Source of the DNA: Saccharothrix saharensis
GTDB taxonomy: Bacteria; Actinomycetota; Actinomycetes; Mycobacteriales; Pseudonocardiaceae
Direction of reading: 5' to 3'
Assembly: GCF_006716745.1 (NCBI RefSeq)
Contig: NZ_VFPP01000001.1
Location: forward strand, 496,001 to 560,000
Length of the DNA stretch: 64,000 bases
The position numbers were made by a program, and so were the translations under genes. Below the pieces are notes generated by a model. The model did no database searches. It saw nothing but the letters and a program-made list of their open reading frames with translations, and was not told the DNA's origin. Positions 1-7,507 of the stretch are shown piece after piece. Every line of letters starts with the position of its first letter. The stretch's first letter is position 1.

Positions 1-487
1 CCCGCCCACGCCCCTCGTACACCAACACCACCCGCCGACGCCCCACCACCGCCTCCTGCAACACACCCACCAACCCCGGCCGCACCCGACCCACCCCACC
101 CCACGCCGCCACGTCCACCACCACCGCGTCCGCCGCCGCCCGCGCACCCTCCCGGAACGTCTCCGGCAACGCCCGCACCAACTTCCGCAACGCCGCCCGC
201 ACCTCCGGCGACCCCGACACCGACGCCGCAGGCCCCACCAACAAGAACAACGCCCGCGCCTCCGCCGACGTCAACCCGCTCAAATCCGTCCGCGCACGCC
301 CCACCAACCGCCAACCCCCACCACGCCCCCGCTGCGGGTACACCGGCACACCAGCCGACGACAACGCCTCCAGATCCCGCCGCGCCGTCGCCACCGACAC
401 CTCCAACTCCCCGGCCAACTCCGCCGCCGTCACCCGCCCCCGCGCCTGCATCACCAACAACACCGCCACCAACCGGTCCGCACGCAT
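1..487 (-). CDS. WYL-domain HTH transcriptional regulator (YafY type), 3' part outside window
   Basis: The minus strand is open from an ATG at 487 to the left edge; 162 codons are visible and no stop is reached. Residues 1-60 form a DeoR/YafY-like helix-turn-helix (EVSVATARRDLEALSSAGVP, then a wing PQRGRGGGWRL). TSAEARALFLL and VGVLQEAVVGRRRVVLVYEG follow, which is how the WYL sensor domain of this family begins. Family members are ligand-responsive regulators that usually act on neighbouring genes. Codons are strongly G-ending (TTG Leu, GTG Val), unlike the C-ending codons of the divergent glycosyltransferase. A perfect inverted repeat 20 bp upstream of the start is the obvious operator candidate. 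The ligand cannot be read from the fragment. Confidence 0.8.
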   Translation of the reverse strand, partial: MRADRLVAVLLVMQARGRVTAAELAGELEVSVATARRDLEALSSAGVPVYPQRGRGGGWRLVGRARTDLSGLTSAEARALFLLVGPAASVSGSPEVRAALRKLVRALPETFREGARAAADAVVVDVAAWGGVGRVRPGLVGVLQEAVVGRRRVVLVYEGRGR

Positions 488-506
488 GACCCCAATCTCG
501 CCACAA

Positions 507-529
507 AAGTGCTCACCACATGAGCACTT
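507..529. promoter_or_regulatory. Perfect 9-bp inverted repeat, probable operator
   Basis: Arms AAGTGCTCA (507-515) and TGAGCACTT (521-529) are perfectly complementary around a 5-nt spacer. The element lies 20 bp upstream of the WYL regulator start and in the divergent region shared with the glycosyltransferase. Size and position fit a homodimer binding site, most simply for autoregulation. No terminator-like U run follows it. Confidence 0.5.
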
Positions 530-629
530 CGACCACGAAAGCAGGCACCGACAGACCCCACACCACGAAAGAGGAACCACGCTCCGCCGACTCACCACCA
601 CCACACCGCCTGACCACCGAAGCAAGGGG

Positions 630-658
630 CTGTATCGGTTCCGACAACCCCGATACAG
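630..658. promoter_or_regulatory. Perfect 9-bp inverted repeat upstream of glycosyltransferase
   Basis: Arms CTGTATCGG (630-638) and CCGATACAG (650-658) are separated by 11 nt. The repeat ends 46 bp before the glycosyltransferase ATG. It could be a second operator or a leader hairpin in the glycosyltransferase mRNA; the sequence does not decide between them. Confidence 0.4.
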
Positions 659-704
659 TCCGCTCCCGCCCAGCGCCCGCACCACCAGCGCCCGAGGAGC
701 CCGG

Positions 705-1913
705 ATGCCCCCGCGGATCTCCGTCGTCATCCCCACCTACAACCGCGCCGAACTGCTCCGCCGCACCCTCGACAGCCTCACCGACCAAACCCTCCCACCC
801 GACGACTTCGACGTCGTCGTCGCCGACGACGGCTCACACGACCACACCGCCGACGTCGTCACCACCTACCAAAACCGCCTCCACCTGCACTACCACCACC
901 AACCCGACCACGGCCGACGCGTCGCACACGCCCGCAACGCCGGCGCACGCCTCACCACCGCACCCGTCCTCGCCTTCCTCGACAGCGGCACCCTCGCCGG
1001 CCCCGACTTCACCCGAGCCCACGCCGACGCCCACACCACCCACCCCGTCCTCAACCTCGGCTACGTCCACGGCTACCGACCCTGGGACCCCACACCCGGA
1101 CTCGCCGACGCCCTCACCACCCGAACCCCGAAGCAACTCCACCACGACTTCCAGCACCACCCTGGCTTCCGCGACATCCGCCACGAACCCCTCGCCGCCG
1201 TCGACTTCCAGCCCGACCGCCTCCCGTTCCCCTGGCTCTACGCCTGGGGCATGAACCTCTCCGTGCGCCGCACCGACTTCGACGCCGTCGGCGGCTTCGA
1301 CGAACGCTTCACCAGCTGGGGGACCGAAGACATCGAACTCGGCTACCGCCTGCGCCGCCACGGCCTCGCCACCCGCTTCGACCTCACCGCCTGGGCCGTC
1401 GAACCACCCCACGACCGGGACACGGGGGAGATGCTCGCCGGCGCCAAGCGCACCATGCGCCAGTTCCTCGACCAGACCCACGAACCCGACGTCGAACTCG
1501 TCTGGGCCGCCCTCGAACGCGACGACCCGCTCATCGCCGAAGCCGAACACCACGCCCTCACCGCGTGGACCGACCGGGCACGCACCCTCGACGTCCGACC
1601 GGAGATCGAACACCACGCCGCGGACGCCGGGGGACCGGTGTGCGTCATCGGCTGCGGCGACGACATCCCGGACCTGCCCGACGGCAGCGTGCTGATCGAC
1701 TTCGACGCCGACGTCCTGGAGAAGGCCGCGGGCCCGCACGAACGCCACCACGCGATCGGGCTGCAGGTCCCGCTGCCGGACAACGCGGTGCAGCGCGTCG
1801 TCGTCACGTCACGGCTCGCCGGCCTGTGGCGCACGTGGGGTGACGTCATCACCGCCGAGGCCGGGCGAGTGGGCAGGGAAGCGCCCAGGGTCGTCGCCGA
1901 ACCTCTTACTTAA
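705..1913 (+). CDS. Family 2 glycosyltransferase with extra C-terminal domain
   Basis: The protein (402 aa from the ATG at 705) opens with ISVVIPTYNRAELLRRTLD and DFDVVVADDGS, the nucleotide-sugar-binding start of GT-A family 2 enzymes. The acceptor half carries AWGMNLSVRR, GGFDERF and WGTEDIELGYRLRRHG, the Glyco_transf_7C-like signature. The frame is open upstream to 486, but that extension is low-complexity and lacks domain signal, so 705 was chosen. The last 130 residues are not part of a usual GT2 and read like a degenerate Rossmann/methyltransferase core (VCVIGCGDDIP, SVLIDFDADVLE, LPDNAVQRVVVTS). Sugar and acceptor are unknown. The WYL regulator is divergent. Confidence 0.75.
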   Translation: MPPRISVVIPTYNRAELLRRTLDSLTDQTLPPDDFDVVVADDGSHDHTADVVTTYQNRLHLHYHHQPDHGRRVAHARNAGARLTTAPVLAFLDSGTLAGPDFTRAHADAHTTHPVLNLGYVHGYRPWDPTPGLADALTTRTPKQLHHDFQHHPGFRDIRHEPLAAVDFQPDRLPFPWLYAWGMNLSVRRTDFDAVGGFDERFTSWGTEDIELGYRLRRHGLATRFDLTAWAVEPPHDRDTGEMLAGAKRTMRQFLDQTHEPDVELVWAALERDDPLIAEAEHHALTAWTDRARTLDVRPEIEHHAADAGGPVCVIGCGDDIPDLPDGSVLIDFDADVLEKAAGPHERHHAIGLQVPLPDNAVQRVVVTSRLAGLWRTWGDVITAEAGRVGREAPRVVAEPLT

Positions 1914-2701
1914 CATAATGTAGATTATCGGCGTTACGGACAGGCTGGTCGACAGAGGCCGGAACAGCGACGAGACCGGCCGATCAGCCACCGTGACGAC
2001 ACAACGTTCCACGCGACGCACGCACGCCTCGCCGGCGCGCCCGGCACGCCGCACGCGCCGCGCGACGCCCGTGAGACCGGCGGCCGGCGAGCGGCCCGGG
2101 GAAAGGCCCGAGTCGCTCGCCGAACCGGGAAGGCCGACGGCGGATGCGAGACGGCCACGCCGACACACCACCGTAGAAACGTCACAGTGACGGATCACGG
2201 GTGGTGTCCGAGGATGTCGGACCGGCGCGCACGCCGAGTTCCCGCCAGCGGTTGATCATCGAAGGCGGTCCGGCCCTCGCACCCGGCCGGACTCCGGGCT
2301 GTACCGGCTCGACCGGGTGCACGGGACGGTCGCGTGTGCGCACGGCGAACGATGTGCGTTCCAGGGGGTGGATCGGCCGGCGGCGGGACCGTTCGGGGGT
2401 GGCATCCCCCGGTCGGGGCCCGAACCCCTTCCGGATCGGCTATTCATGGATAATTGCCATTATCCATGAGTTGATCTTGATCTGGGGATCGAGGGCACGC
2501 GGTGCTCGACGCCCGGACATCGTCTCACCACCTTGGTCCCGGGCACCGCACAGGACCGCCGAGTGCCCGCGCGACCTGCCGTTTCCGGTCTCTGCTCGCG
2601 TCGGCCGCCCGGTCCGCGGCGTGCCGGTCCGGGCGGCCGCTCCCCCGGCCGGCGGCCGCGGTCGCGGCGGATTGTCGGTGGGGTGCGGTAGGAAGATCGA
2701 C
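1914..2701. other. 788-bp intergenic region before the recombinase
   Basis: No gene here could be supported: the open frames have no domain signal and no ribosome-binding site. An AT-rich patch (about 1905-1930, TTAACATAATGTAGATTATC) follows the glycosyltransferase stop and stands out in this GC-rich DNA as a possible promoter. A perfect AT-rich palindrome lies at 2444-2469 and is listed separately. Confidence 0.5.
2444..2469. repeat. Perfect 11-bp AT-rich inverted repeat, candidate recombinase or regulator site
   Basis: Arms TCATGGATAAT (2444-2454) and ATTATCCATGA (2459-2469) match perfectly around TGCC. Two 11-bp arms around a short centre are the usual layout of a tyrosine-recombinase core site, although those normally have a 6-8 bp centre. 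It lies 232 bp upstream of a recombinase gene. A regulator operator is the alternative. Confidence 0.4.
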
Positions 2702-3673
2702 ATGTTGGTGCTTGCCGCTCAGGAGTCGTTCTTCCTCGCTCGTCGGCCGCGGAAGGATTCGCCGCACACGACGGCGGCGTACCGGCGGGACCTGGCGGGT
2801 GTCACGGCGTTGTTGGCGGAGGTGACGGGCACTCCCCCGGATCGACTGGTGATGGCGGACCTGACGGCGCGCAACCTGCGTGCGGCGTTCGGGGTGTTCG
2901 CGGATTCGCACGCGAAGTCGTCGGTGCTGCGGGCGTGGTCGACGTGGAACCAGTTCCTGACGTTCTGCGTGGCGGAGGAGCTGGTGGCGGGCAACCCGAT
3001 GGGTGCGGTGGCGCGGCCGAAGACGCCGCCGCTGGTGCCGAAGCCGTTGCGGGGTGAGGACACGCCGGAGCGGTTGTTGGCGGCCGCGGCCGAGGGGGCA
3101 CGGCGGGGTCGTGATCCGTGGCCGGAGCGGGACGTGCTGGTGTTGGCGTTGGGGTTGGTGGCGGGGTTGCGGTCGGCGGAGATGAGGACGTTGACGTTGG
3201 CGTCGGTGGTGGGTCGGCCGGGTGAGCGTCGGTTGCACGTGGCGGGCAAGGGGAATCGGGATCGGTCGGTGCCGATCGAGCCGGCGATGGATCGGATCAT
3301 CGAGCAGTACCTGGTGTCGTGTCGGCGGCGTTTTCCGCAGGGCCGGTTCGATCGGGGGTCGGCGTTGTTGCGTGATCGGCACGGTGAGCCGATCGGGCGG
3401 GGTGGGTTGGAGTACTTGGTGCGGTCGTGCTTCCGGTGGGCGGGGTTGCACGACCGGGTGCCGTCGGGGGCGAACCTGCACGCGTTGCGGCACACGTTCG
3501 CGACGCGGTTGGCGGAGGACGGTGCGTCGGCGTCGGAGATCATGGCGTTGTTGGGGCACGCGTCGTTGGCGACGTCGCAGAACTACATCGAGGCGACGGC
3601 TCGTGAGCGGCGGGCGGCGGTGGCGGGCAATCGGACGTATGTGTCGTTGGCGCGGTTGCCGCATCGGGAGTAG
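2702..3673 (+). CDS. Tyrosine-type site-specific recombinase (XerC/D-like)
   Basis: 323 aa. The N-terminal half (SPHTTAAYRRDL through STWNQFLTFCV) is a SAM-like core-binding domain. The C-terminal half carries the catalytic set: Arg in LVAGLRSAEMRTL, Lys in VAGKGNRDR, His-x-x-Arg in LHALRHTFATRL, GHASLATSQNY with the nucleophilic Tyr. Length and motifs match Xer-type enzymes. The ATG at 2702 follows a GGTAGGAAG ribosome-binding site; the open frame upstream is non-coding in character. It stands alone between a glycosyltransferase and ku, so it may be a relic of an integrated element rather than the chromosome-dimer resolvase. Codons show the same TTG/GTG bias as ku-ligD. Confidence 0.85.
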   Translation: MLVLAAQESFFLARRPRKDSPHTTAAYRRDLAGVTALLAEVTGTPPDRLVMADLTARNLRAAFGVFADSHAKSSVLRAWSTWNQFLTFCVAEELVAGNPMGAVARPKTPPLVPKPLRGEDTPERLLAAAAEGARRGRDPWPERDVLVLALGLVAGLRSAEMRTLTLASVVGRPGERRLHVAGKGNRDRSVPIEPAMDRIIEQYLVSCRRRFPQGRFDRGSALLRDRHGEPIGRGGLEYLVRSCFRWAGLHDRVPSGANLHALRHTFATRLAEDGASASEIMALLGHASLATSQNYIEATARERRAAVAGNRTYVSLARLPHRE

Positions 3674-3768
3674 GGGGTCCTGCGGGGTGGGTGCCGGCTC
3701 GGCTGGTTGTTAGCCCGTTCGGGTGACGTGCTGGTGCGGATTGCGCTGTTCGCGGGTAGTCACGTGGC

Positions 3769-4653
3769 ATGAGGTCCGTGTGGCGTGGGGCGATCTCCTT
3801 CGGGTTGGTGACGATCGGTGTCCGGTTGTACACGGCCACGGAGGAGCACGACTTCCGGTTCCACCAGGTGCACCGGGAGGATGGTGGGCGCATCCGGTAC
3901 AAGCGGGTGTGCCAGGTGTGCGGCGAGGAGGTCGCTTACGCCGATATCGCGAAGGGTTACGAGCTGGACGACGGTCGGGTCGTGGTGTTGGACACCGAGG
4001 ATTTCGACAAGTTGCCGATCAACACCGATCACGCGATCGACGTGTTGGAGTTCGTGCCGGTGGACGAGGTCGATCCGATTTATTTTCAGAAGTCTTATTA
4101 TCTGGAGCCGGACAAGGCTGCGACGCGTCCTTATGTGTTGTTGCGGACGGCGTTGGAGCGCAGTGGGCAGTTGGCGGTGGTGAAGATCACGATTCGTCAG
4201 CGGGAGACGTTGGCGATGTTGCGGGCGCGTGATGACGTGTTGGTGATGCACACGATGTTGTGGCCGGATGAGGTGCGGAAGCCGGATTTCGAGTTCTTGG
4301 GTGGTGAGGTGGAGGTTCGGCCGCAGGAGTTGAAGATGGCGTCGTCGTTGGTGGACAGCATGGCGGGGTCGTTCGATCCGGCTGATTTCACCGATGACTA
4401 CACCGAGGCGATGCAGAAGGTGATCGAGGCGAAGGCGGAGGGTGCGGAGTTGCCGGAGCGGCCGGAGGCCGAGGAGTCCGGTGAGGTGATCGATCTGATG
4501 ACGGCGTTGGAGCGGAGTGTGGAGCAGGCGAAGTCGGCGCGGGGTGGGAAGTCGGCGGGGCGCAAGCCCGCGGCGAAGAAGGCGCCGGCGGCGAAGGGGT
4601 CGGCGGGTGCGGAGCGGAAGGCGCCGGCGAAGAAGAAGGCGAAGCCGGCCTGA
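3769..4653 (+). CDS. ku: Non-homologous end joining protein Ku
   Basis: 294 aa starting MRSVWRGAISFGLVTIGVRLYTATEEHDFRFHQ, the conserved start of bacterial Ku. CQVCGEEVAYADIAKGYEL and DYTEAMQKVIEAKAEG are further hallmarks of the Ku core, the homodimeric ring that loads on double-strand ends and recruits LigD. The last 35 residues are a Lys/Ala tail (PAKKAPAAKG, PAKKKAKPA), typical of actinobacterial Ku and thought to contact DNA. Ligase and polymerase genes follow at once on the same strand, giving a ku-ligD operon. Nothing indicates damage in this gene. Confidence 0.95.
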   Translation: MRSVWRGAISFGLVTIGVRLYTATEEHDFRFHQVHREDGGRIRYKRVCQVCGEEVAYADIAKGYELDDGRVVVLDTEDFDKLPINTDHAIDVLEFVPVDEVDPIYFQKSYYLEPDKAATRPYVLLRTALERSGQLAVVKITIRQRETLAMLRARDDVLVMHTMLWPDEVRKPDFEFLGGEVEVRPQELKMASSLVDSMAGSFDPADFTDDYTEAMQKVIEAKAEGAELPERPEAEESGEVIDLMTALERSVEQAKSARGGKSAGRKPAAKKAPAAKGSAGAERKAPAKKKAKPA

Positions 4654-4669
4654 GGGCGTGGCGGTGGGG

Positions 4670-6007
4670 ATGGGCGGGGATCTTTCGGAGTACCGGCGGA
4701 AGCGGGATGCGGGGCGGACGCCGGAGCCGGTGCCGGGTGAGGGGGTGGTGTTGCCGCGTGGTGGTGATGACACGTTCGTGATCCAGGAGCACCACGCGTC
4801 GCGGTTGCACTGGGATGTGCGGTTGGAGCGGGGTGGGGTGTTGGTGTCGTGGGCGGTGCCGAAGGGGTTGCCGTCGGAGCCGGGGACGATCCGGTTGGCG
4901 GTGCGCACGGAGGATCACCCGTTGGAGTACGCGTCGTTTTCGGGGGTGATTCCGAAGGGTGAGTACGGGGCGGGGCGGATGGTGATCTGGGATCAGGGTC
5001 GGTACGAGACGGTGAAGTGGTCCGACCGCGAGGTGGACGTGGTGTTGCACGGTGCGCGGGTGGAGGGTGAGTTCGTGTTCTTCCGCCGTGGTGCGGCTGG
5101 TGGTGCGGAGGGGGCGGGCGGGGACTGGATGGTGCGGCGGCGGCACGAGGCGGTGCGGGCGGGTTGGGTGTCGTTGCCGGAGTCGGTCTCCCCCATGTTG
5201 GCGACGGCGGCGGTGGAGTTGCCGGGGCCCGCGTCGGAGTGGGCGTTCGAGTTCAAGTGGGACGGGGTGCGGGCGGTGGCGCGGGTGGAGGGTGGGCGGG
5301 TGCGGTTGACGAGCCGGTTGGGCAAAGACGTGACGGGGACGTATCCGGAGTTGCAGGGGTTGGGTGCGCAGTTGGGTGCGACGGAGGTGTTGTTGGACGG
5401 GGAGATCGTGGCGTTGGAGGGTGGTCGGCCGAGTTTCGGTGCGTTGCAGGAGCGGATGCACGCGTCGGCGGCGCAGGCGCGGCGGTTGGTGGGGCGGGTG
5501 CCGGTGACGTTCCTGGTGTTCGACGTGTTGCACCTGGACGGCTCCCCCACGGTGGGGTTGCCGTATGCGCGGCGGCGGGAGTTGTTGGAGGGGTTGGGGG
5601 TGCGGGGGGCTCATTGGTTGACGCCGAAGGCGTTCCCGGGTGCGGGTGCGGCGGTGTTGGCGGCGAGTCGGGAGCAGGGGTTGGAGGGGGTGGTGGCGAA
5701 GCGGCTGGACTCGCGGTATGTGCCGGGTCGGCGGTCGCCGCACTGGGTGAAGGTGACGTCGGTGGAGACGCAGGAGGTGGTGGTCGGGGGGTGGCGGCCG
5801 GGTGGGGGCAAGCGTGCGGGGCTGGTGGGGTCGTTGTTGTTGGGCATCCCGGACGGTGGGGGTGGGTTGGTGTTCGCGGGGTCGGTGGGGACGGGGTTCG
5901 ACCGGGCGGTTCCCGACGTGGCGGGGGTTGCGGCCGGATCGGGTGTCCGGGGAGGTGCGGCGTGGTGGCGGCTGACGCGGTGGTGGCGGTGGAGGGTCGT
6001 CGGGTGA
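4670..6007 (+). CDS. ligD: LigD-type ATP-dependent DNA ligase (PE-LIG) with missing C-terminal OB-fold segment
   Basis: 445 aa as read. Residues 1-150 are the 3'-phosphoesterase domain (QEHHASRLHWDVRLERGG, GVIPKGEYGAG). From residue 190 comes the adenylation domain with the lysine motif EFKWDGVRA, then LLDGEIVAL, LVFDVLHLDG and EGVVAKRLDSRY. After VGTGFDRA the family should continue through most of the OB fold, but this frame drifts into low-complexity sequence. The typical C-terminal end (FPTWRGLRPDRVSGEVRR) sits in another frame at 5907-5975. An ancestral gene ending at the TGA 5973-5975 has therefore probably lost about 150-180 nt with a frame change. Start ATG 4670; in-frame GTG codons at 4658 and 4664 are alternatives. 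Confidence 0.8.
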   Translation: MGGDLSEYRRKRDAGRTPEPVPGEGVVLPRGGDDTFVIQEHHASRLHWDVRLERGGVLVSWAVPKGLPSEPGTIRLAVRTEDHPLEYASFSGVIPKGEYGAGRMVIWDQGRYETVKWSDREVDVVLHGARVEGEFVFFRRGAAGGAEGAGGDWMVRRRHEAVRAGWVSLPESVSPMLATAAVELPGPASEWAFEFKWDGVRAVARVEGGRVRLTSRLGKDVTGTYPELQGLGAQLGATEVLLDGEIVALEGGRPSFGALQERMHASAAQARRLVGRVPVTFLVFDVLHLDGSPTVGLPYARRRELLEGLGVRGAHWLTPKAFPGAGAAVLAASREQGLEGVVAKRLDSRYVPGRRSPHWVKVTSVETQEVVVGGWRPGGGKRAGLVGSLLLGIPDGGGGLVFAGSVGTGFDRAVPDVAGVAAGSGVRGGAAWWRLTRWWRWRVVG

Positions 6008-6870
6008 AGCTGACGAACCTGGACAAGGTGCTGTACCCGGAGGTGGGGTTCACCAAGGCGGAGGTGATCGATTACTACTCGCGGATCGCGCCGGTGTTGT
6101 TGCCGCACGTGGCGGGTCGGCCGTTGACGGTGCGCCGGTATCCGAACGGGGTGGAGGGGAAGTCGTTCTTCGAGAAGAACGCGCCGGCGCACGCGCCGGA
6201 GTGGGTGCGGACGGTGCGGGTGGAGACGCCGGGGTCGTCGCGGGGTGCGGAGTACGCGGACTTCGTGGTGGTGGAGGATTTGGCGACGTTGGTGTGGGTG
6301 GCGAACCTGGCGGCGTTGGAGTTGCACGTGCCGCAGTGGGTGGTGGGTGCGCGGGGTGGGCGGCGCTCCCCCGACCTGGTGGTGTTCGACCTGGATCCGG
6401 GTGAGCCGGCGACGGTGGTGGAGTGTTGTCGGGTGGCGTGCCGGGTGCGGGAGGTGGTGGAGGCGGACGGGTTGGTGCCGGTGGTGAAGACGTCGGGGTC
6501 GAAGGGGTTGCAGGTGTACGCGGCGGTGTCGGTGTCGTCGCCGGAGCGGACGTCGGAGTACGCGCGGGGTGTGGCGCAGCGGTTGGCGCGGGAGTGGCCG
6601 GAGGAGGTGGTGTGGCGGATGGCGAAGGCGCAGCGGACGGGGAAGGTGTTGATCGACTGGTCGCAGAACAACCCGGCGAAGACGACGGTGGCGCCGTACT
6701 CGTTGCGTGCTCGTGGGCGGCCTTCGGTGTCGACGCCGGTGTCGTGGGCGGAGGTGGAGGCGTGTCGGGTGGTGGAGGACCTGGTGTTCTTGGCTGACGA
6801 GGTGCGGGAGCGGGTGGCTGCGGACGGTGATCTGTTCGCGGTGGGAAAGCCGTCGCCGTTGCCGCGGTGA
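5962..6870 (+). CDS. LigD polymerase domain protein (NHEJ primase-polymerase)
   Basis: 302 aa. VKLTNLDKVLYPEVGFTKAE marks the start of the LigD POL domain. LVVFDLDPGE (metal-binding Asp pair), VVKTSGSKGLQVYAA and LIDWSQNNPAKTTVAPYSLR follow. The fold is archaeo-eukaryotic-primase-like and fills gaps at joined ends, preferring ribonucleotides. GGGGAGG at 5949-5955 lies 6 nt before GTG 5962 (next codon GTG 5965), so it is a separate, translationally coupled gene. Its start overlaps the ancestral stop of the ligase gene at 5973-5975. The order Ku, PE-LIG, POL spreads over three genes what other bacteria fuse into one LigD. Confidence 0.9.
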   Translation: MVAADAVVAVEGRRVKLTNLDKVLYPEVGFTKAEVIDYYSRIAPVLLPHVAGRPLTVRRYPNGVEGKSFFEKNAPAHAPEWVRTVRVETPGSSRGAEYADFVVVEDLATLVWVANLAALELHVPQWVVGARGGRRSPDLVVFDLDPGEPATVVECCRVACRVREVVEADGLVPVVKTSGSKGLQVYAAVSVSSPERTSEYARGVAQRLAREWPEEVVWRMAKAQRTGKVLIDWSQNNPAKTTVAPYSLRARGRPSVSTPVSWAEVEACRVVEDLVFLADEVRERVAADGDLFAVGKPSPLPR

Positions 6871-6912
6871 GCGTTCTAGGCTGGCCTGTCGGCGGGTGGG
6901 AGGGGGCGGGTC

Positions 6913-7461
6913 GTGGGGTTGTCGGAGGAGCGGATCCGGGCGGTGCACGTGGGTGTGGCGCCGGTGGTGAACGGTCGGGTGGTGTTGGTGGACTACGACC
7001 CGGAGTGGCCTGCGTTGTACGAGCGTGAGGCGGAGCGGGTGCGGGGTGCGTTGGGTGCCGGGGTGGTGGGGTTGGCGCACGTGGGGTCGACGTCGGTGCC
7101 GGGGTTGGCGGCGAAGCCGGTCGTGGACGTGGTGCTGGAGGTGGCGGATTCGGCGGATGAGGCGTCGTACGTGCCGGCGTTGGAGGCGGTGGGGTACGTG
7201 CTGCGGATCCGGGAGCCGGAGTGGTTGCAGCACCGGATGTTCAAGGGGCCGGACGTGAACGTGAACCTGCACGTGTTCACGGCGGGTGAGCCGGAGGTGG
7301 GGCGGATGGTGGCGTTCCGGGACCGGTTGCGGGCTTCGGTGGCGGATCGGGTGTTGTACGAGCGGACGAAGCGGGAGTTGGCGGCGCGGGACTGGGTGTA
7401 CGTGCAGCAGTACGCGGACGCGAAGGCCGGTGTGGTGGCCGACATCCTGGGTCGGGCCTGA
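6913..7461 (+). CDS. GrpB family protein (UPF0157, nucleotidyltransferase fold)
   Basis: 182 aa. VVLVDYDPEWPALYEREAER, LAHVGSTSVPGLAAKPVVD and NVNLHVFT are the conserved features of the GrpB/UPF0157 family, predicted from fold to be nucleotidyltransferase-like with GST near the active site. The function is unknown in most bacteria; fused forms with dephospho-CoA kinase exist in actinomycetes. The GTG start at 6913 follows a GGGAGGGGG ribosome-binding site. It is 42 nt downstream of the LigD polymerase gene and could be transcribed with it, but there is no known link to DNA repair. Confidence 0.85.
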   Translation: MGLSEERIRAVHVGVAPVVNGRVVLVDYDPEWPALYEREAERVRGALGAGVVGLAHVGSTSVPGLAAKPVVDVVLEVADSADEASYVPALEAVGYVLRIREPEWLQHRMFKGPDVNVNLHVFTAGEPEVGRMVAFRDRLRASVADRVLYERTKRELAARDWVYVQQYADAKAGVVADILGRA

Positions 7462-7507
7462 TCGGGCGCTCCCCCGGCGTCGGGGTGTGGTGCGGGAGGA
7501 TGCGCGG

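Noticed and set aside
2201-2701. N-terminal extension of the tyrosine recombinase (open frame from 2201)
   Set aside because: The extra 167 residues have no domain signal and run through the palindrome; ATG 2702 has a good ribosome-binding site and the expected domain start.
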